From positions 1-57,282 of the forward strand of contig JACRCD010000018.1 in assembly GCA_016219175.1 (NCBI GenBank): 57,282 bases of DNA. The letters are read 5' to 3'. A program made the position numbers and the translations under genes. The stretch is from Deltaproteobacteria bacterium (GTDB lineage: Bacteria > Desulfobacterota > Desulfobulbia > Desulfobulbales > SURF-16). How positions within the stretch are numbered: position 1 is the stretch's first letter; each line of letters begins with the position of its first letter. The notes below the pieces were generated by a model. The model was given only the letters and a program-made list of their open reading frames with translations. It made no database searches and had not been told where the DNA came from. Below are positions 1-8,305 of the stretch, piece by piece.

Positions 1-160
1 ACAAAGCCCGGATGGCTAAGTAACAAAATTCGATATACAAGGCGTAGTGTATTTTTGAGAGCGAGGCTATACATGTGGTATGCCGAACGAACAAAAATGC
101 GCTACAACGCAGTAGATCGGATTTTTTACGACGCCATCAAGGATGGTCGGCGGTAAATTT
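1..160. repeat. Possible dispersed intergenic repeat element
   Basis: No convincing gene is seen here. The stretch has a composition unlike the coding regions: a run around 30-80 (GATATACAAGGCG, then GAGCGAGGCTATACA) and an end at 126-142 reading TTTACGACGCCATCAA. From memory, very similar blocks ending in TACGA-GCCATCAA recur between genes in Desulfobacterota genomes. That recollection is unverified. No second copy occurs inside the window. Confidence 0.35.
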
Positions 161-252
161 GTATGATATTTGTTTAATTGTCAAGAGCGCTTTGTTTGTT
201 CCGGCCGGGCTGGAGGCAATTTTTCAGGAGGGTTATTTTTTATCTGCTTGCA

Positions 253-759
253 ATGGCTGACAAAGATACAAAAAAAGAATTGGGCTTTATTATTGTCACC
301 CATGGGGATATCGGGACAGCCCTGCTTGGCGCGGCAGAGTATATCCTGGGCCGGAAACTTACCAATTTCATGGCTGTCAAGGTGCCGTTCATGAGTGAGC
401 TGCGGCAGGTGATAGCCGATGATTGCCCGCTTCCTTTTGCCAGGAGGCGGCAGTTGCTTGCAGAACAAATAAGGCAGGCGAAAGAGCAGGTTGATCGGGG
501 AAACGGGGTCGTTGTGCTGGCCGATCTGGTAGGCGGCACAAGCTTTACCGTGGCCGGGGAAATACTGGAGCCGGCGGAGGGCCTCATTATTGCCGGGGTT
601 AATCTGCCGATGCTGCTCAAGGCGGCTGAGCTGAGCGATTGCTCCCCGCAGGAGGCGGCGCTTGAACTGGTGGAGCGGACGCGGCGGGCCATCGTCTGCC
701 GGTTGCCGGCGGGCGGAGCAAAGGGCGACGGCGGGCAGGAGGATGGTTCATCTGGATAA
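253..759 (+). CDS. PTS EIIA-Man family phosphocarrier protein
   Basis: A 168-residue cytoplasmic protein of the mannose-class EIIA family. The N-terminus reads GFIIVTHGDIGTALL; the His in VTHGD is at the position of the phosphorylated histidine of EIIA-Man. A second family block, GVVVLADLVGGTSFTVAG, follows at about residues 80-97. No EIIB, EIIC or EIID genes are nearby, so a regulatory role rather than sugar transport is likely. In related bacteria this gene usually sits beside rapZ and ptsN; here those are 29 kb away. The ATG at 253 is chosen because it begins the conserved domain. An AGGAGG lies about 20 bases upstream, further than usual, so the start is not certain. It converges on the nifX-like gene. 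Confidence 0.8.
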   Translation: MADKDTKKELGFIIVTHGDIGTALLGAAEYILGRKLTNFMAVKVPFMSELRQVIADDCPLPFARRRQLLAEQIRQAKEQVDRGNGVVVLADLVGGTSFTVAGEILEPAEGLIIAGVNLPMLLKAAELSDCSPQEAALELVERTRRAIVCRLPAGGAKGDGGQEDGSSG

Positions 760-762
760 GGC

Positions 763-805
763 AACGGGGAGGCTGTCCATTCCTGAACGAGACAGCATCC
801 CCGTT
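763..805. terminator. Bidirectional hairpin terminator between converging genes
   Basis: The arms AACGGGGAGGCTGTC (763-777) and GACAGCATCCCCGTT (791-805) pair at 14 of 15 positions around a 13-nt loop. The plus strand continues with TT. It lies exactly between the converging stops of the EIIA gene (759) and the nifX-like gene (814). Confidence 0.7.
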
Positions 806-813
806 TTCAGCTA

Positions 814-1128
814 TCACGTGGCGCTGATGGCCACAATACTCCCTTCATGAATGACCGCGGTGATGCCCAGTTTTTCAAGTTCCTGGCGGGGGCGGTCGCC
901 GATGCGGGTGCAGTAAACCCTTTGGCAGCCGGCCAGCCCCTCCGCCACCGAATTAAAACGGGCCGCGTCAAACTGGTGGGATTGGTCCCCGGTTGACAGA
1001 CAGGCAACCCGCCGTTCGGCAATAGGGGTGAGACCCTGCGGTCCCGCCTCATAGATAAGAAAACGTTCCGCCTTGCCGAAGTGATCATTGACGTTGACGC
1101 CGTCGGTTGAAACAATTGCTATCCGCAT
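814..1128 (-). CDS. NifX-like dinitrogenase iron-molybdenum cofactor binding protein
   Basis: A 104-residue single-domain protein of the NifX/NafY/NifB-C-terminal family (dinitrogenase Fe-Mo cofactor biosynthesis domain). It opens with MRIAIVSTDGVNVNDHFG; the N-DHFG motif holds the conserved cofactor-region His. Members bind NifB-co or FeMo-co intermediates and hand them between NifB, NifEN and NifDK. It is the last gene of the nifE-N-B run and has a strong AAGGAGGAG site ahead of its ATG. Whether it works as NifX, NifY or a generic carrier cannot be told from sequence. Confidence 0.85.
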   Translation of the reverse strand: MRIAIVSTDGVNVNDHFGKAERFLIYEAGPQGLTPIAERRVACLSTGDQSHQFDAARFNSVAEGLAGCQRVYCTRIGDRPRQELEKLGITAVIHEGSIVAISAT

Positions 1129-1174
1129 CTCTTCTCCTCCTTTTTAATTCCTCTTCCGTACATTTTCCGGGTGA

Positions 1175-2446
1175 TCAGCCGCAGCCGTTACCGCCGCCGG
1201 AGCAGGCCCCTTTGGAGGTGCACTTCTGCTGGCGGCCCTTGAGCTTGCTCAGGTCCTTGCCGCTGTAAACCGCTTCCAGCCCCATGTCGATGAAGCCGCT
1301 CATGGTCACCGGTTTGACCCCCATTTTGGCCAGGATCTCCTTGGGTGAATCGCCGAGATCATTGACCAGCACGGCGCGGCAGTCCCGCAGGGCCCGGGCC
1401 AGGTTGTGCCAGCGCTGCGGTCCGCCGCCGGGCTGGGAGGCCGGCCGCTCTTCCACCATGTTAAAGGTGCCGTCCTCTTTCTGCTCCCAGATCTGAAAAC
1501 GGGTGGCCTCGCCCAGATGCTGGTTGACCAGCACCCCTTCCATGGTGGCCACCGCCACATACGGCCTTTCCTGTACCGGCATTGACGGCAGAGAGGCGCA
1601 GGCTGAGAGGCAGCCGTGCATCTCCGCGCTTTTATCCTCGCCCAGCAAGCCCACGGCATCGGCCCGGCAGCGCGTGCAATGCCGCATCTGGGGCAGGTAT
1701 TTTTCCGCTTTTTTGCGCAGTGTCGCCATCTTCTGCTTGCTCGGTTCCGGGATATCGGCAAACGGGGTGTCCACATTGGGGAACATGGCCATGCAGTTAA
1801 AGAGATCGGCCCCCAGCTCCGCCATCTTGCTTGCCACCTCCTCGATATGATGATCGTTGATGCCCGGAATGGCAATGCAGTTTATTTTAACGGTGATGTC
1901 GTGCTCTTTCAGCTTGGTGATGGCGTGCAGCTGGCGGGCCAGGATCAGCTCCGCCGCCTGGATGCCGCGGTAGACCACGTTGCCGTCCCGCACCCAGCCG
2001 TAAACGTTTTTGGTCACCTCCGGATCAACCCCGTTCACCGTCACCGTGACATGGGAGACGTCCAGCTCCGCCAACGCCTCCACATGGGGGGCCAGGTTCA
2101 TGCCGTTGCTGGCCAGACAGAGAATCATGTGCGGATATTTTTCCCGGATGAGGCGCATGGTCTCCAGGGTCTCGTCGGCGTTGGCAAAGGGGTCGCCGGG
2201 GCCGGCGATGCCCGCCACCGTGATGCGCGGTTCCTTTTCCAACACCCGGTCCATGTAGGTGAGGGCCTGCCGCGGGGTGAGAATGGTGCTGGTGACGCCG
2301 GGCCGCGATTCGTTGACGCAGTCATATTTGCGGTTGCAGTAATTGCATTTGATGTTGCATTTCGGCGCAACCGGCAGGTGCACCCGGCCGAACTGGCCCT
2401 TGACCTTGGCGTTAAAGCAGGGATGATGACTGTAGTCTTTGTTCAT
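1175..2446 (-). CDS. nifB: NifB, radical SAM FeMo-cofactor biosynthesis protein
   Basis: A 423-residue NifB that makes NifB-co, the [8Fe-9S-C] core of FeMo-co, using S-adenosylmethionine. The radical-SAM motif CNIKCNYC gives cluster cysteines C30, C34 and C37. The GPGDP motif and an HCTRCRADAVGLLG block follow. A NifX-like domain fills the last third and the tail is Cys- and Gly-rich (CTSKGACSGGGNGCG). The N-terminal HPCFN block is typical of NifB. It is the third gene of the nifE-N-B-X run. The two-domain form with a fused NifX domain is the usual bacterial architecture. Confidence 0.96.
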   Translation of the reverse strand: MNKDYSHHPCFNAKVKGQFGRVHLPVAPKCNIKCNYCNRKYDCVNESRPGVTSTILTPRQALTYMDRVLEKEPRITVAGIAGPGDPFANADETLETMRLIREKYPHMILCLASNGMNLAPHVEALAELDVSHVTVTVNGVDPEVTKNVYGWVRDGNVVYRGIQAAELILARQLHAITKLKEHDITVKINCIAIPGINDHHIEEVASKMAELGADLFNCMAMFPNVDTPFADIPEPSKQKMATLRKKAEKYLPQMRHCTRCRADAVGLLGEDKSAEMHGCLSACASLPSMPVQERPYVAVATMEGVLVNQHLGEATRFQIWEQKEDGTFNMVEERPASQPGGGPQRWHNLARALRDCRAVLVNDLGDSPKEILAKMGVKPVTMSGFIDMGLEAVYSGKDLSKLKGRQQKCTSKGACSGGGNGCG

Positions 2447-2470
2447 GACACGCTCCGGAAAGTGAATTAA

Positions 2471-2546
2471 CGTTTAAGCGTTCCAACGTTTAAGCGTTTG
2501 AGCGTCTGCACATTTGAACGCTTACACGCTGAAACGCTGGAACGTT
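2471..2546. repeat. Degenerate 8-bp tandem repeats, nifN-nifB junction
   Basis: Nine consecutive 8-bp units plus a partial one run in perfect register, for example CGTTTAAG, CGTTCCAA, CGTTTAAG, CGTTTGAG, and CGCTGGAA at the far end. The rough consensus is YGYTNNAR. End units are partly complementary to each other, so the nifN-nifB mRNA spacer could fold. Related blocks lie at 3931-4008, 12624-12675 and 15094-15196. Confidence 0.85.
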
Positions 2547-2553
2547 GTTTTTT

Positions 2554-3909
2554 TTACATATAGCTGTAGCCGACGGCTGAATCGCTCTGTTTCTTGTCGA
2601 TCAGGCTGTTGACCACCAGGTCAAAGAGCTGCTGCGCCCCCCGGTAGCCGAGATGCAGGATGCGCTGGCCGCCGATGCGGTCATGGATGGGAAAGCCCAC
2701 CCGGATGAGGGGGATGTTCAGCTTGCGGGCCAGGGGATAGCCCTTGCTGTGGCCCACCAGCAGATCAGGTCCTAAGCGCTCCGCCTCTTCGGCGATATCA
2801 AAGAAATCCATGCCCTCGTAGACCAGGGGCTGCTCGGTCAGCACGCCGTCGGTGGCTGCGGCGATGGCTGAGGCCATGGAGCCGCTGCGGCCGCCGCTGG
2901 CGCACAGGATGGGCATGACGCCGATTTCGGCGAGCATGGCCGTGAGTCCCACCACCAGATCCTCTTCCCCGTAAATGATGGCCTTTTTGCCGAACACATA
3001 TTTGTGGCCGTCCACATAGGCGTCTACCAGCCGGCCCCGTTCCGCCGCGTACTTGGCCGGGGCCGGACGATTGCCGAGGGTTTCGAGTGCGGCAAAGAAG
3101 CGGTCGGTCTCGCTGATGCCCATGGGCAGGCCGAGCCGGTGATTTTCCATGCCATATTTCTGAGCCAGCACGCTGCCGCCGGTTTTACTGCTGCCCAGGG
3201 TTCGGCTGAACTCGATGGTTGCCTTGGCGCCGCCCATCTCTTTGATGGCTTCAAGCGGGGTGCCGCCGCCGGGGATTTTTTCGTATTCGAGCAGGGCCGG
3301 GCCGTCGAGCGTTTCCGACAGATCGGGCAGCATGGTCGTCTTGATGCCGAAATCAGCCACGATCTCGGCCAGATAACGGTAGTCAGCCGACGAAACGAAA
3401 CCAGGCAGCAGGTTGACGGTGCCGTTTTCGCCAGACTTACCGGCCAGCTGCTCCACCACCGCGGCCACTGCGGCATGGAAACCTTCCATGTGGGTGCCGG
3501 AATAGCTCGGGGTGGAGACGTTCACCAGCAGCGGCCGAGAACTGGCGGCGGTTTCCCGGCCATATTCCTTCAGGATCATGGGCACGTCATCGCCGATGGT
3601 CTCGGTGAGGCAGGTGGTGGCGATGCCGATCAGTTGCGGATGGTATTTTTTGGTGACATTGGTCAGCCCGAGTTTGAGATTGGCCGCCCCGCCGTAGACT
3701 GCGTGTTTTTCGCTGAGCGAAGAGGAGGCGATGTCGATCGGCTCGTTAAAATGGCTGATGATGTAGCGCCGCATGTAGGTGGCGCAGCCCTGGGAGCCGT
3801 GCAGATAGGGGACGCTGCCTTCAATGCCGCGAAAGGCCAGGGCCGCGCCCAGGGGTTTGCATAGCTTGCAGGCATTGGTCGTTGATATGTAATTGGGCAT
3901 CTTTGTCAT
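2554..3909 (-). CDS. nifN: NifN, FeMo-cofactor scaffold beta subunit
   Basis: A 451-residue member of the nitrogenase component 1 family, the beta half of the NifEN scaffold on which NifB-co matures to FeMo-co. It resembles NifK near the N-terminus: CKLCKPLGAA gives C14 and C17, and HGSQGCATYMRRY gives C42. TTCLTETIGDD follows near residue 110. It lies directly after nifE, which separates it from the structural NifK encoded after nifD. The ATG at 3909 follows a GAGGA site. An upstream in-frame ATG at 3957 would read through the repeat block and is less likely. Confidence 0.92.
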   Translation of the reverse strand: MTKMPNYISTTNACKLCKPLGAALAFRGIEGSVPYLHGSQGCATYMRRYIISHFNEPIDIASSSLSEKHAVYGGAANLKLGLTNVTKKYHPQLIGIATTCLTETIGDDVPMILKEYGRETAASSRPLLVNVSTPSYSGTHMEGFHAAVAAVVEQLAGKSGENGTVNLLPGFVSSADYRYLAEIVADFGIKTTMLPDLSETLDGPALLEYEKIPGGGTPLEAIKEMGGAKATIEFSRTLGSSKTGGSVLAQKYGMENHRLGLPMGISETDRFFAALETLGNRPAPAKYAAERGRLVDAYVDGHKYVFGKKAIIYGEEDLVVGLTAMLAEIGVMPILCASGGRSGSMASAIAAATDGVLTEQPLVYEGMDFFDIAEEAERLGPDLLVGHSKGYPLARKLNIPLIRVGFPIHDRIGGQRILHLGYRGAQQLFDLVVNSLIDKKQSDSAVGYSYM

Positions 3910-3930
3910 GGGGTTTTCCTCTGTTGCAGA

Positions 3931-4008
3931 CGTTTCAATGTTCAAGCGATCAAACATTTGAGCACCGCAACGTTTGAACGCTGAAACGTTATAACGCTTG
4001 ATCGTTTC
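3931..4008. repeat. Degenerate 8-bp tandem repeats, nifE-nifN junction
   Basis: Nine 8-bp units in register (CGTTTCAA, TGTTCAAG, CGATCAAA, CATTTGAG and others) plus a partial unit. The block overlaps the 3' end of nifE, so the last residues of NifE (NDQAL) and its stop codon are written by repeat units. Confidence 0.85.
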
Positions 4009-5350
4009 TTTTTTCCTTGCGCGGCACGAATTTCCACACCGGGCTCATCACCGAGGAATAGACTTCCCGGGCGAAGTTGAGCATGCCGGTAAAGCCGGCC
4101 AGGGCCTCCTTGCGTTCATGGTTGTGGTCGCAGAAGCCCACCCCCAGCTTGTAGGCGATGGGCCGTTCCTTGACCCCGCCGACAAACACATCCACCTCTT
4201 TTTCCTTGAGAAAGGAGGTCAGCTCCAGGGGATTGGAGTCATCGACGATGATGGTGCCCGGATCGGTGATCTCGGCCAGCTCCTCATAATCTTCCTTCGT
4301 GCCGGTCTGGGAACCGACCATCACCACGTCCATGCCGATGAGGCGGAAGGCCTTGACCAGGGAAAAGGCCTTGAATGAGCCGCCCACGTAAATGGCCGCC
4401 TTTTTGCCGGTCAGCGCCTTCTTGTATTTCTGCAGTTCCGGCTGGATCTTGCGCACCTCTTCCTGGATCAGCTCGCTGGTGCGGGCCATCATCTCCGGGT
4501 CTTTGAAGAACCGGGCCACATCGTACAGGGCCTCGGACATGTCCTCGATGCCGAAATAGGAGACGCGGATGGAGGGGGTACCGTATTTCTCCTCCATCAT
4601 GTTGGCCAGGTCCATGGTGGCGCCGGAGCACTGCACGACATTCAAGGCCGCGCCGTGGGCCCGGCGGATGTCGTCGATGCGGCCGTCGCCGGTGATGTTG
4701 GCCACCACCTCGACCCCCATGCGCCGGAAATATTCGCGCACCATCCAGATCTCGCCGGCCAGGTTGAAGTCACCGAGGATATTGATGCTGTATTTGCTGA
4801 TGCTGCTGGTATCGCCGGTGCCGATCAGGCGGAACATGGCATTGCAGGCCGCCTTGTAGCCGGAGCGTTTGTTGCCCTTGAACCCTTCGGACTGCACGGG
4901 AATGACCGGGATGCCTTTCTGCTCGGTCACCTTGCGGCAGACCGCCTCCAGATCGTCGCCGATGATGCCGACGATGCAGGTGGAATAGACAAAGGCCGCC
5001 TTGGGGCTGTGCCGGTCGATGAGCTCATTAAGGGCGCTTTCGAGTTTTTTCTCGCCGCCGAAGATGACGTCCATTTCCTGCAGGTCGGTGGAGAAGCTCA
5101 GGCGATGCAGCTCAGGTCCCGAGGAGAGCGCGCCGCGGATATCCCAGGTATAGACCGCGCAGCCGATGGGGCCATGCACCAGATGCAGGGCATCGGCAAT
5201 GGGATAGAGCACCACCCGGGAGCCGCAGAAGACGCAGGCCCGCTGGCTCACCGCCCCGGCCAGACTGTCCTTGTTGCAGGTAATCTCAAAGGGCGTTTCC
5301 CCCTTGCGGTAGATCTGGTTTTCTCTCTCTTTTAAGGCAATGGCTTCCAT
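3989..5350 (-). CDS. nifE: NifE, FeMo-cofactor scaffold alpha subunit
   Basis: A 453-residue NifD-like subunit of the NifEN scaffold complex. Visible family marks are a Cys near the start (ITCNKDSLAG, C25), RACVFCGSR (C39, C42), HGPIGCAVYTWD (C64), and YSTCIVGIIGDDLEAV. The later Cys-bearing block reads NVVQCSGATMDLANMM. The start at 5350 is chosen because homology begins there; in-frame sequence back to 5512 runs through the promoter region. It is the first gene of nifE-N-B-X and has its own sigma-54 promoter (5425-5439). Its C-terminus ends inside an 8-bp repeat block. Confidence 0.94.
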   Translation of the reverse strand: MEAIALKERENQIYRKGETPFEITCNKDSLAGAVSQRACVFCGSRVVLYPIADALHLVHGPIGCAVYTWDIRGALSSGPELHRLSFSTDLQEMDVIFGGEKKLESALNELIDRHSPKAAFVYSTCIVGIIGDDLEAVCRKVTEQKGIPVIPVQSEGFKGNKRSGYKAACNAMFRLIGTGDTSSISKYSINILGDFNLAGEIWMVREYFRRMGVEVVANITGDGRIDDIRRAHGAALNVVQCSGATMDLANMMEEKYGTPSIRVSYFGIEDMSEALYDVARFFKDPEMMARTSELIQEEVRKIQPELQKYKKALTGKKAAIYVGGSFKAFSLVKAFRLIGMDVVMVGSQTGTKEDYEELAEITDPGTIIVDDSNPLELTSFLKEKEVDVFVGGVKERPIAYKLGVGFCDHNHERKEALAGFTGMLNFAREVYSSVMSPVWKFVPRKEKRNDQAL

Positions 5351-5424
5351 AATGGTCCCATGTGAAAATGGATGAATGCGGTCATGTCGCATTGGCTGCT
5401 GTGTATTGTTTGAATACATGCCAT

Positions 5425-5439
5425 AGCAACCGCTGTGCC
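5425..5439 (-). promoter_or_regulatory. Sigma-54 -24/-12 promoter of nifE-N-B-X
   Basis: On the minus strand this reads TGGCAC-N5-TTGC, a full match to the sigma-54 consensus. Transcription should begin near 5413, giving a leader of roughly 60 nt before the nifE ATG. It shows that nifE starts its own transcription unit. Confidence 0.85.
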
Positions 5440-5537
5440 ACCAGGAATTGTTGCATGAAAAACGTGTGATTACGGTATGTTGTGCGGCGATGACGGATTG
5501 TTTGGCATGCATGCGGCTTGACGCAGACCTGTACGTT

Positions 5538-5553
5538 TGTCGGAAAGGTTACA
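5538..5553. promoter_or_regulatory. NifA upstream activator site for nifE
   Basis: TGT-N10-ACA (N10 is CGGAAAGGTT), the NifA enhancer consensus. Its centre is about 130 bp upstream of the predicted nifE start point, nearly the same distance as the site upstream of nifH. Confidence 0.7.
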
Positions 5554-5568
5554 AAAATGAAGGAAGGA

Positions 5569-5580
5569 GACAATTTTGTC
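5569..5580. promoter_or_regulatory. Dyad GACAATTTTGTC upstream of nifE
   Basis: A small dyad (GACAA-TT-TTGTC) just upstream of the NifA site. The same ACAA-TT-TTGT core appears at 24923-24936 upstream of glnK, and its reverse complement at 25099-25112. It may be an operator; no regulator can be named. Confidence 0.35.
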
Positions 5581-5912
5581 GGGTGTGTGGGAAAATAACA
5601 ATTCCGCTGATGTCAGGGTGATTTTACCGGGGTATACCATAACGAAGGATATGTGCTTGATTGTTGGCTGGATTCGCGGTATTACCTGAAAGAATAAGGT
5701 GGATAAAGGCGAACTTTTTGTTGAAATAAAATTTTATGCGGTGGCCATGGGGAGATTGACGATCAGGGCCAGCCGACGCAAAAGATTGTTGAGAATCGCA
5801 GCGGCGAGGCCCATTATTGCTAACGCGGATAGCCGGGGCCGATTTCGAGGCAAACGTGGAATCGGGATTCAACAGGATTTTCAGAAAAACGCTGAACGGG
5901 GAGGGCGAATCA
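5581..5912. other. Gap between the nifE promoter and the broken DinD-like gene
   Basis: No supportable gene is seen. Open frames here lack ribosome sites and recognisable motifs. This is probably the left junction of the plus-strand insert. Confidence 0.4.
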
Positions 5913-6407
5913 ATGAGTAGTAATATCAAGCTGTTTGAATCAAGGCAAATCCGCTCAGCGTGGAACGAGGCGGACCAGCGCTGGTATTTTTCCGTGATTG
6001 ATGTGGTTGCGGTCCTGACTGACAGCCCGAATCCGCGGGACTATTGGTATCGTATTAAAAAACGGGAAAAAATCAGCGGGCTTGAACTGTCGACATTCTG
6101 TCGACAGTTCAAGCTCGAAGCCCCGGACGGCAAAATACGGGAAACCGATTGTTCAGACGCCGAAGGGTTGCTTCGCATCATTCAGTCCATTCCCTCGCCC
6201 AAGGCTGAGCCCTTCAAGCTCTGGCTGGCCCGAGTCGGCTACGAACGGCTGGAGGAGATCGAAAAGCCGGAGCTGGCCGCCAAACGTATGCGGGAGCTGT
6301 ACAAGGCCAAGGGGTACAGCGACGAATGGATCGAAAAGCGGGTGCGCGGCATCGCCATCGGATACGGAATAAAAGGCTGGGTCCTTGGTATGTGCCAGAT
6401 ACACTAA
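5913..6407 (+). pseudogene. Truncated DinD/BRO-N-like protein
   Basis: The 164 codons begin with a BRO-N-type domain. Blocks include WYFSVIDVVAVLTDS, RDYWYRIKKRE, and FCRQFKLEAPDGK (about residues 55-75). The family-typical IQSIPSPKAEPFKLWLARVG and a helical region ending in RVRGIAI follow. Intact relatives, named DinD-like or BRO-N antirepressor-like, continue for roughly 100 more residues from this point. Here the frame switches to an unrelated GYGIKGWVLGMCQIH and stops. That indicates a deletion or frameshift and a non-functional remnant. A GGGGAGGG precedes the ATG at 5913. Such genes are common in phage-derived and defence regions. Confidence 0.75.
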
Positions 6408-6559
6408 TTGCGGCAATCGGCACCTGAAGGGCTTAAACAACTTGTTTGGCGCTGAATAAACAGGATATAGGGCATTGATCGTCTTAGGGGATGAGGTGAT
6501 GAATGTTTCCAAAGTATAAAAAAAACATAACTTGTATAATGTAATGTGGTGATTTGTCT

Positions 6560-7609
6560 ATGATTACAAAATTAGCGCTACGTAATTTCAAAAGTGTAGG
6601 TGAACAGGACTACGACTTTTTACAGTTTGATCTTCTGATTGGGAGGAATAACAGCGGCAAAAGCACAGTACTGCAGGCGTTGGCAATCTGGCAGTACTGT
6701 GTTGATGAGTTTCATAGATTGAAACGTAGCGGTACAAAAGGTGTACAGGTGGTCCTGCCAAACTTTACTGCTTTGCCGGTACCTGAATTTAACCTGCTTT
6801 GGAAAGATAGAATTGATCGGCATTGGCCCATGGTCAACGGCAAAAAAAAGCAGGAATACATTCTGATTGGCATTCGGGTGGAATGGCTGATGGAGACTGG
6901 AGCGACAGATTCATTTGGCGTAGAGTTGCGCTACCACTCGCCGCAATCAATTTACGCAATTCCCAGCGATGGTTGGGCAAAATTCCGTGAATGCGAAAAG
7001 CAGGGGGTTCTGCCCAAAATTGCCTACGTACCACCTTTTTCTGGACTGGAGCCGACCGAAAAAAAACTAGATGATTCTCCGATTCGCCAGCAGGTAGGGA
7101 AGGGTCAACCCGGAAGCGTACTTCGCAATTTACTGTTGCGGGTTTGTCCTCCACCCGAAAGAGAATCGGATGGGCGCATTGTCAAGCGGCCATCACCTAA
7201 TGACTGGCAGGAACTGGCTGCTATAACCGAACGTTGGTTCTCTGTAAAAATTCGGGAGCCAAAATATGATTCTGTCGGGGATGTCTATATCACCGTTGAA
7301 TATCGACAAAATGGCAAAAACTATGACATCATTTCCGGGGGAAGCGGTTTCCACCAGACTCTGACTCTGTTGGCCTTTCTGTATGGTTATCAACCCACCA
7401 CCATACTCCTTGATGAACCAGATGCGCATCTGCATGTTAACTTGCAACGCGAGATTCTCGATTTTTTCAAAAGAAAATCTTTTGAGAGAAACACTCAGTT
7501 TCTGATTGCTACACATGCAGAGGAGTTTGCGCGAGGTGTTGATGCCAGTCAAATAGTCTCGCTGCTGAGTCAAGTGCCAAGGCGCATTCAGTCAACACCG
7601 GAAGTATAG
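6560..7609 (+). CDS. ABC-type/AAA15-like ATPase of a two-gene defence-like pair
   Basis: A 349-residue SMC/RecF-like ATPase. It starts with the typical ITKLALRNFKSV strand and Walker A GRNNSGKS (28-35). The signature-like SGGSGFHQ is near 259-266. Walker B is ILLDEPD (282-288), with the H-loop ATH at 318-319. It lacks a fused Toprim domain; instead the next gene supplies one 6 bases downstream. This split layout resembles PARIS (AriA-AriB) and separated OLD systems more than one-piece OLD or GajA. The ATG at 6560 is preferred over a TTG two codons earlier. GC content is clearly lower than in the flanking nif genes, which points to transfer. The function is inferred from architecture only. Confidence 0.8.
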   Translation: MITKLALRNFKSVGEQDYDFLQFDLLIGRNNSGKSTVLQALAIWQYCVDEFHRLKRSGTKGVQVVLPNFTALPVPEFNLLWKDRIDRHWPMVNGKKKQEYILIGIRVEWLMETGATDSFGVELRYHSPQSIYAIPSDGWAKFRECEKQGVLPKIAYVPPFSGLEPTEKKLDDSPIRQQVGKGQPGSVLRNLLLRVCPPPERESDGRIVKRPSPNDWQELAAITERWFSVKIREPKYDSVGDVYITVEYRQNGKNYDIISGGSGFHQTLTLLAFLYGYQPTTILLDEPDAHLHVNLQREILDFFKRKSFERNTQFLIATHAEEFARGVDASQIVSLLSQVPRRIQSTPEV

Positions 7610-7615
7610 AGAGCA

Positions 7616-8305
7616 ATGTCGGAAGTTACTAACGAAGAGATAGCCAGGCTGATGGCATCGCCCTACATTCTCTATGTGGAAGGGGAAAGCGATGAGCGTA
7701 TTCTTCGTGCTTGGGCAGCTCAATGCGGTGCGCAGGTAGCGATTGATAAAGTCTGTTTCAAGGCGATGGGGGGTGGCGGTAAAGAGAACATGAAAAACAG
7801 AGCGGATGAACATTACGCCGCATTGCAGCAGATCATCCCTGAGGTTTCACGATTAATGCTCTTCGACTACGACAATAGCGCCAATGCATTTCACCCCCCT
7901 ACTGATAACCTTACATTAACCGAGTGGAAGCGAAAAAATATTGAAAACTACTTATTGGTTCCTGATGCCTGGAAGCGAGCAGCTCTCCAGCTTATGAAAT
8001 GCAAAGAAGACAATCTTTTTGCGTATCCAGTGTTACACACCATCAATAATTTTTTTTCCGATCAGAATTTGACGTTGCCCGCCGGGAAAACGTGGCGAAA
8101 CGTAACGGCAAATATATTCATGATGGTCGATGGGAAGCGAATTCTGTTCGAAGAAGACAACTCACTTTTCCACCAACTTCGAACTGGCTCACCACCTTTG
8201 CAGCTCATTCGTGATGAGGTTGCTATGAGTATGAGCGCCGATGAAATTCATGAGGATGTTCATCATTTTATCGGTAAACTTGTGCAGATGACTGGTGATA
8301 AATGA
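7616..8305 (+). CDS. Toprim-domain protein, DUF4435/AriB-like partner of the ATPase
   Basis: A 229-residue protein. YILYVEGESDE places a Toprim glutamate at E22, and LMLFDYDNS gives the acidic pair D84 and D86. A KNIENYLL block at 107-114 is typical of Toprim proteins of the DUF4435/OLD type. In PARIS the Toprim partner AriB is the toxic nuclease held by the AriA ATPase; by analogy this would be the effector. At 229 residues it is shorter than AriB as I recall it, so it may be a distinct subtype. It follows the ATPase gene by 6 bases and clearly forms an operon with it. Its AT-rich codon use matches its partner, not the nif genes. Confidence 0.75.
   Translation: MSEVTNEEIARLMASPYILYVEGESDERILRAWAAQCGAQVAIDKVCFKAMGGGGKENMKNRADEHYAALQQIIPEVSRLMLFDYDNSANAFHPPTDNLTLTEWKRKNIENYLLVPDAWKRAALQLMKCKEDNLFAYPVLHTINNFFSDQNLTLPAGKTWRNVTANIFMMVDGKRILFEEDNSLFHQLRTGSPPLQLIRDEVAMSMSADEIHEDVHHFIGKLVQMTGDK

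Noticed and set aside
1616-2470. Long plus-strand frame opposite nifB
   Set aside because: It mirrors nifB codons, has a His/Gly/Val-rich composition typical of antisense frames in GC-rich genes, and no motif.
5569-5580. GACAATTTTGTC as a second NifA site
   Set aside because: It does not fit TGT-N10-ACA; kept only as a separate dyad.
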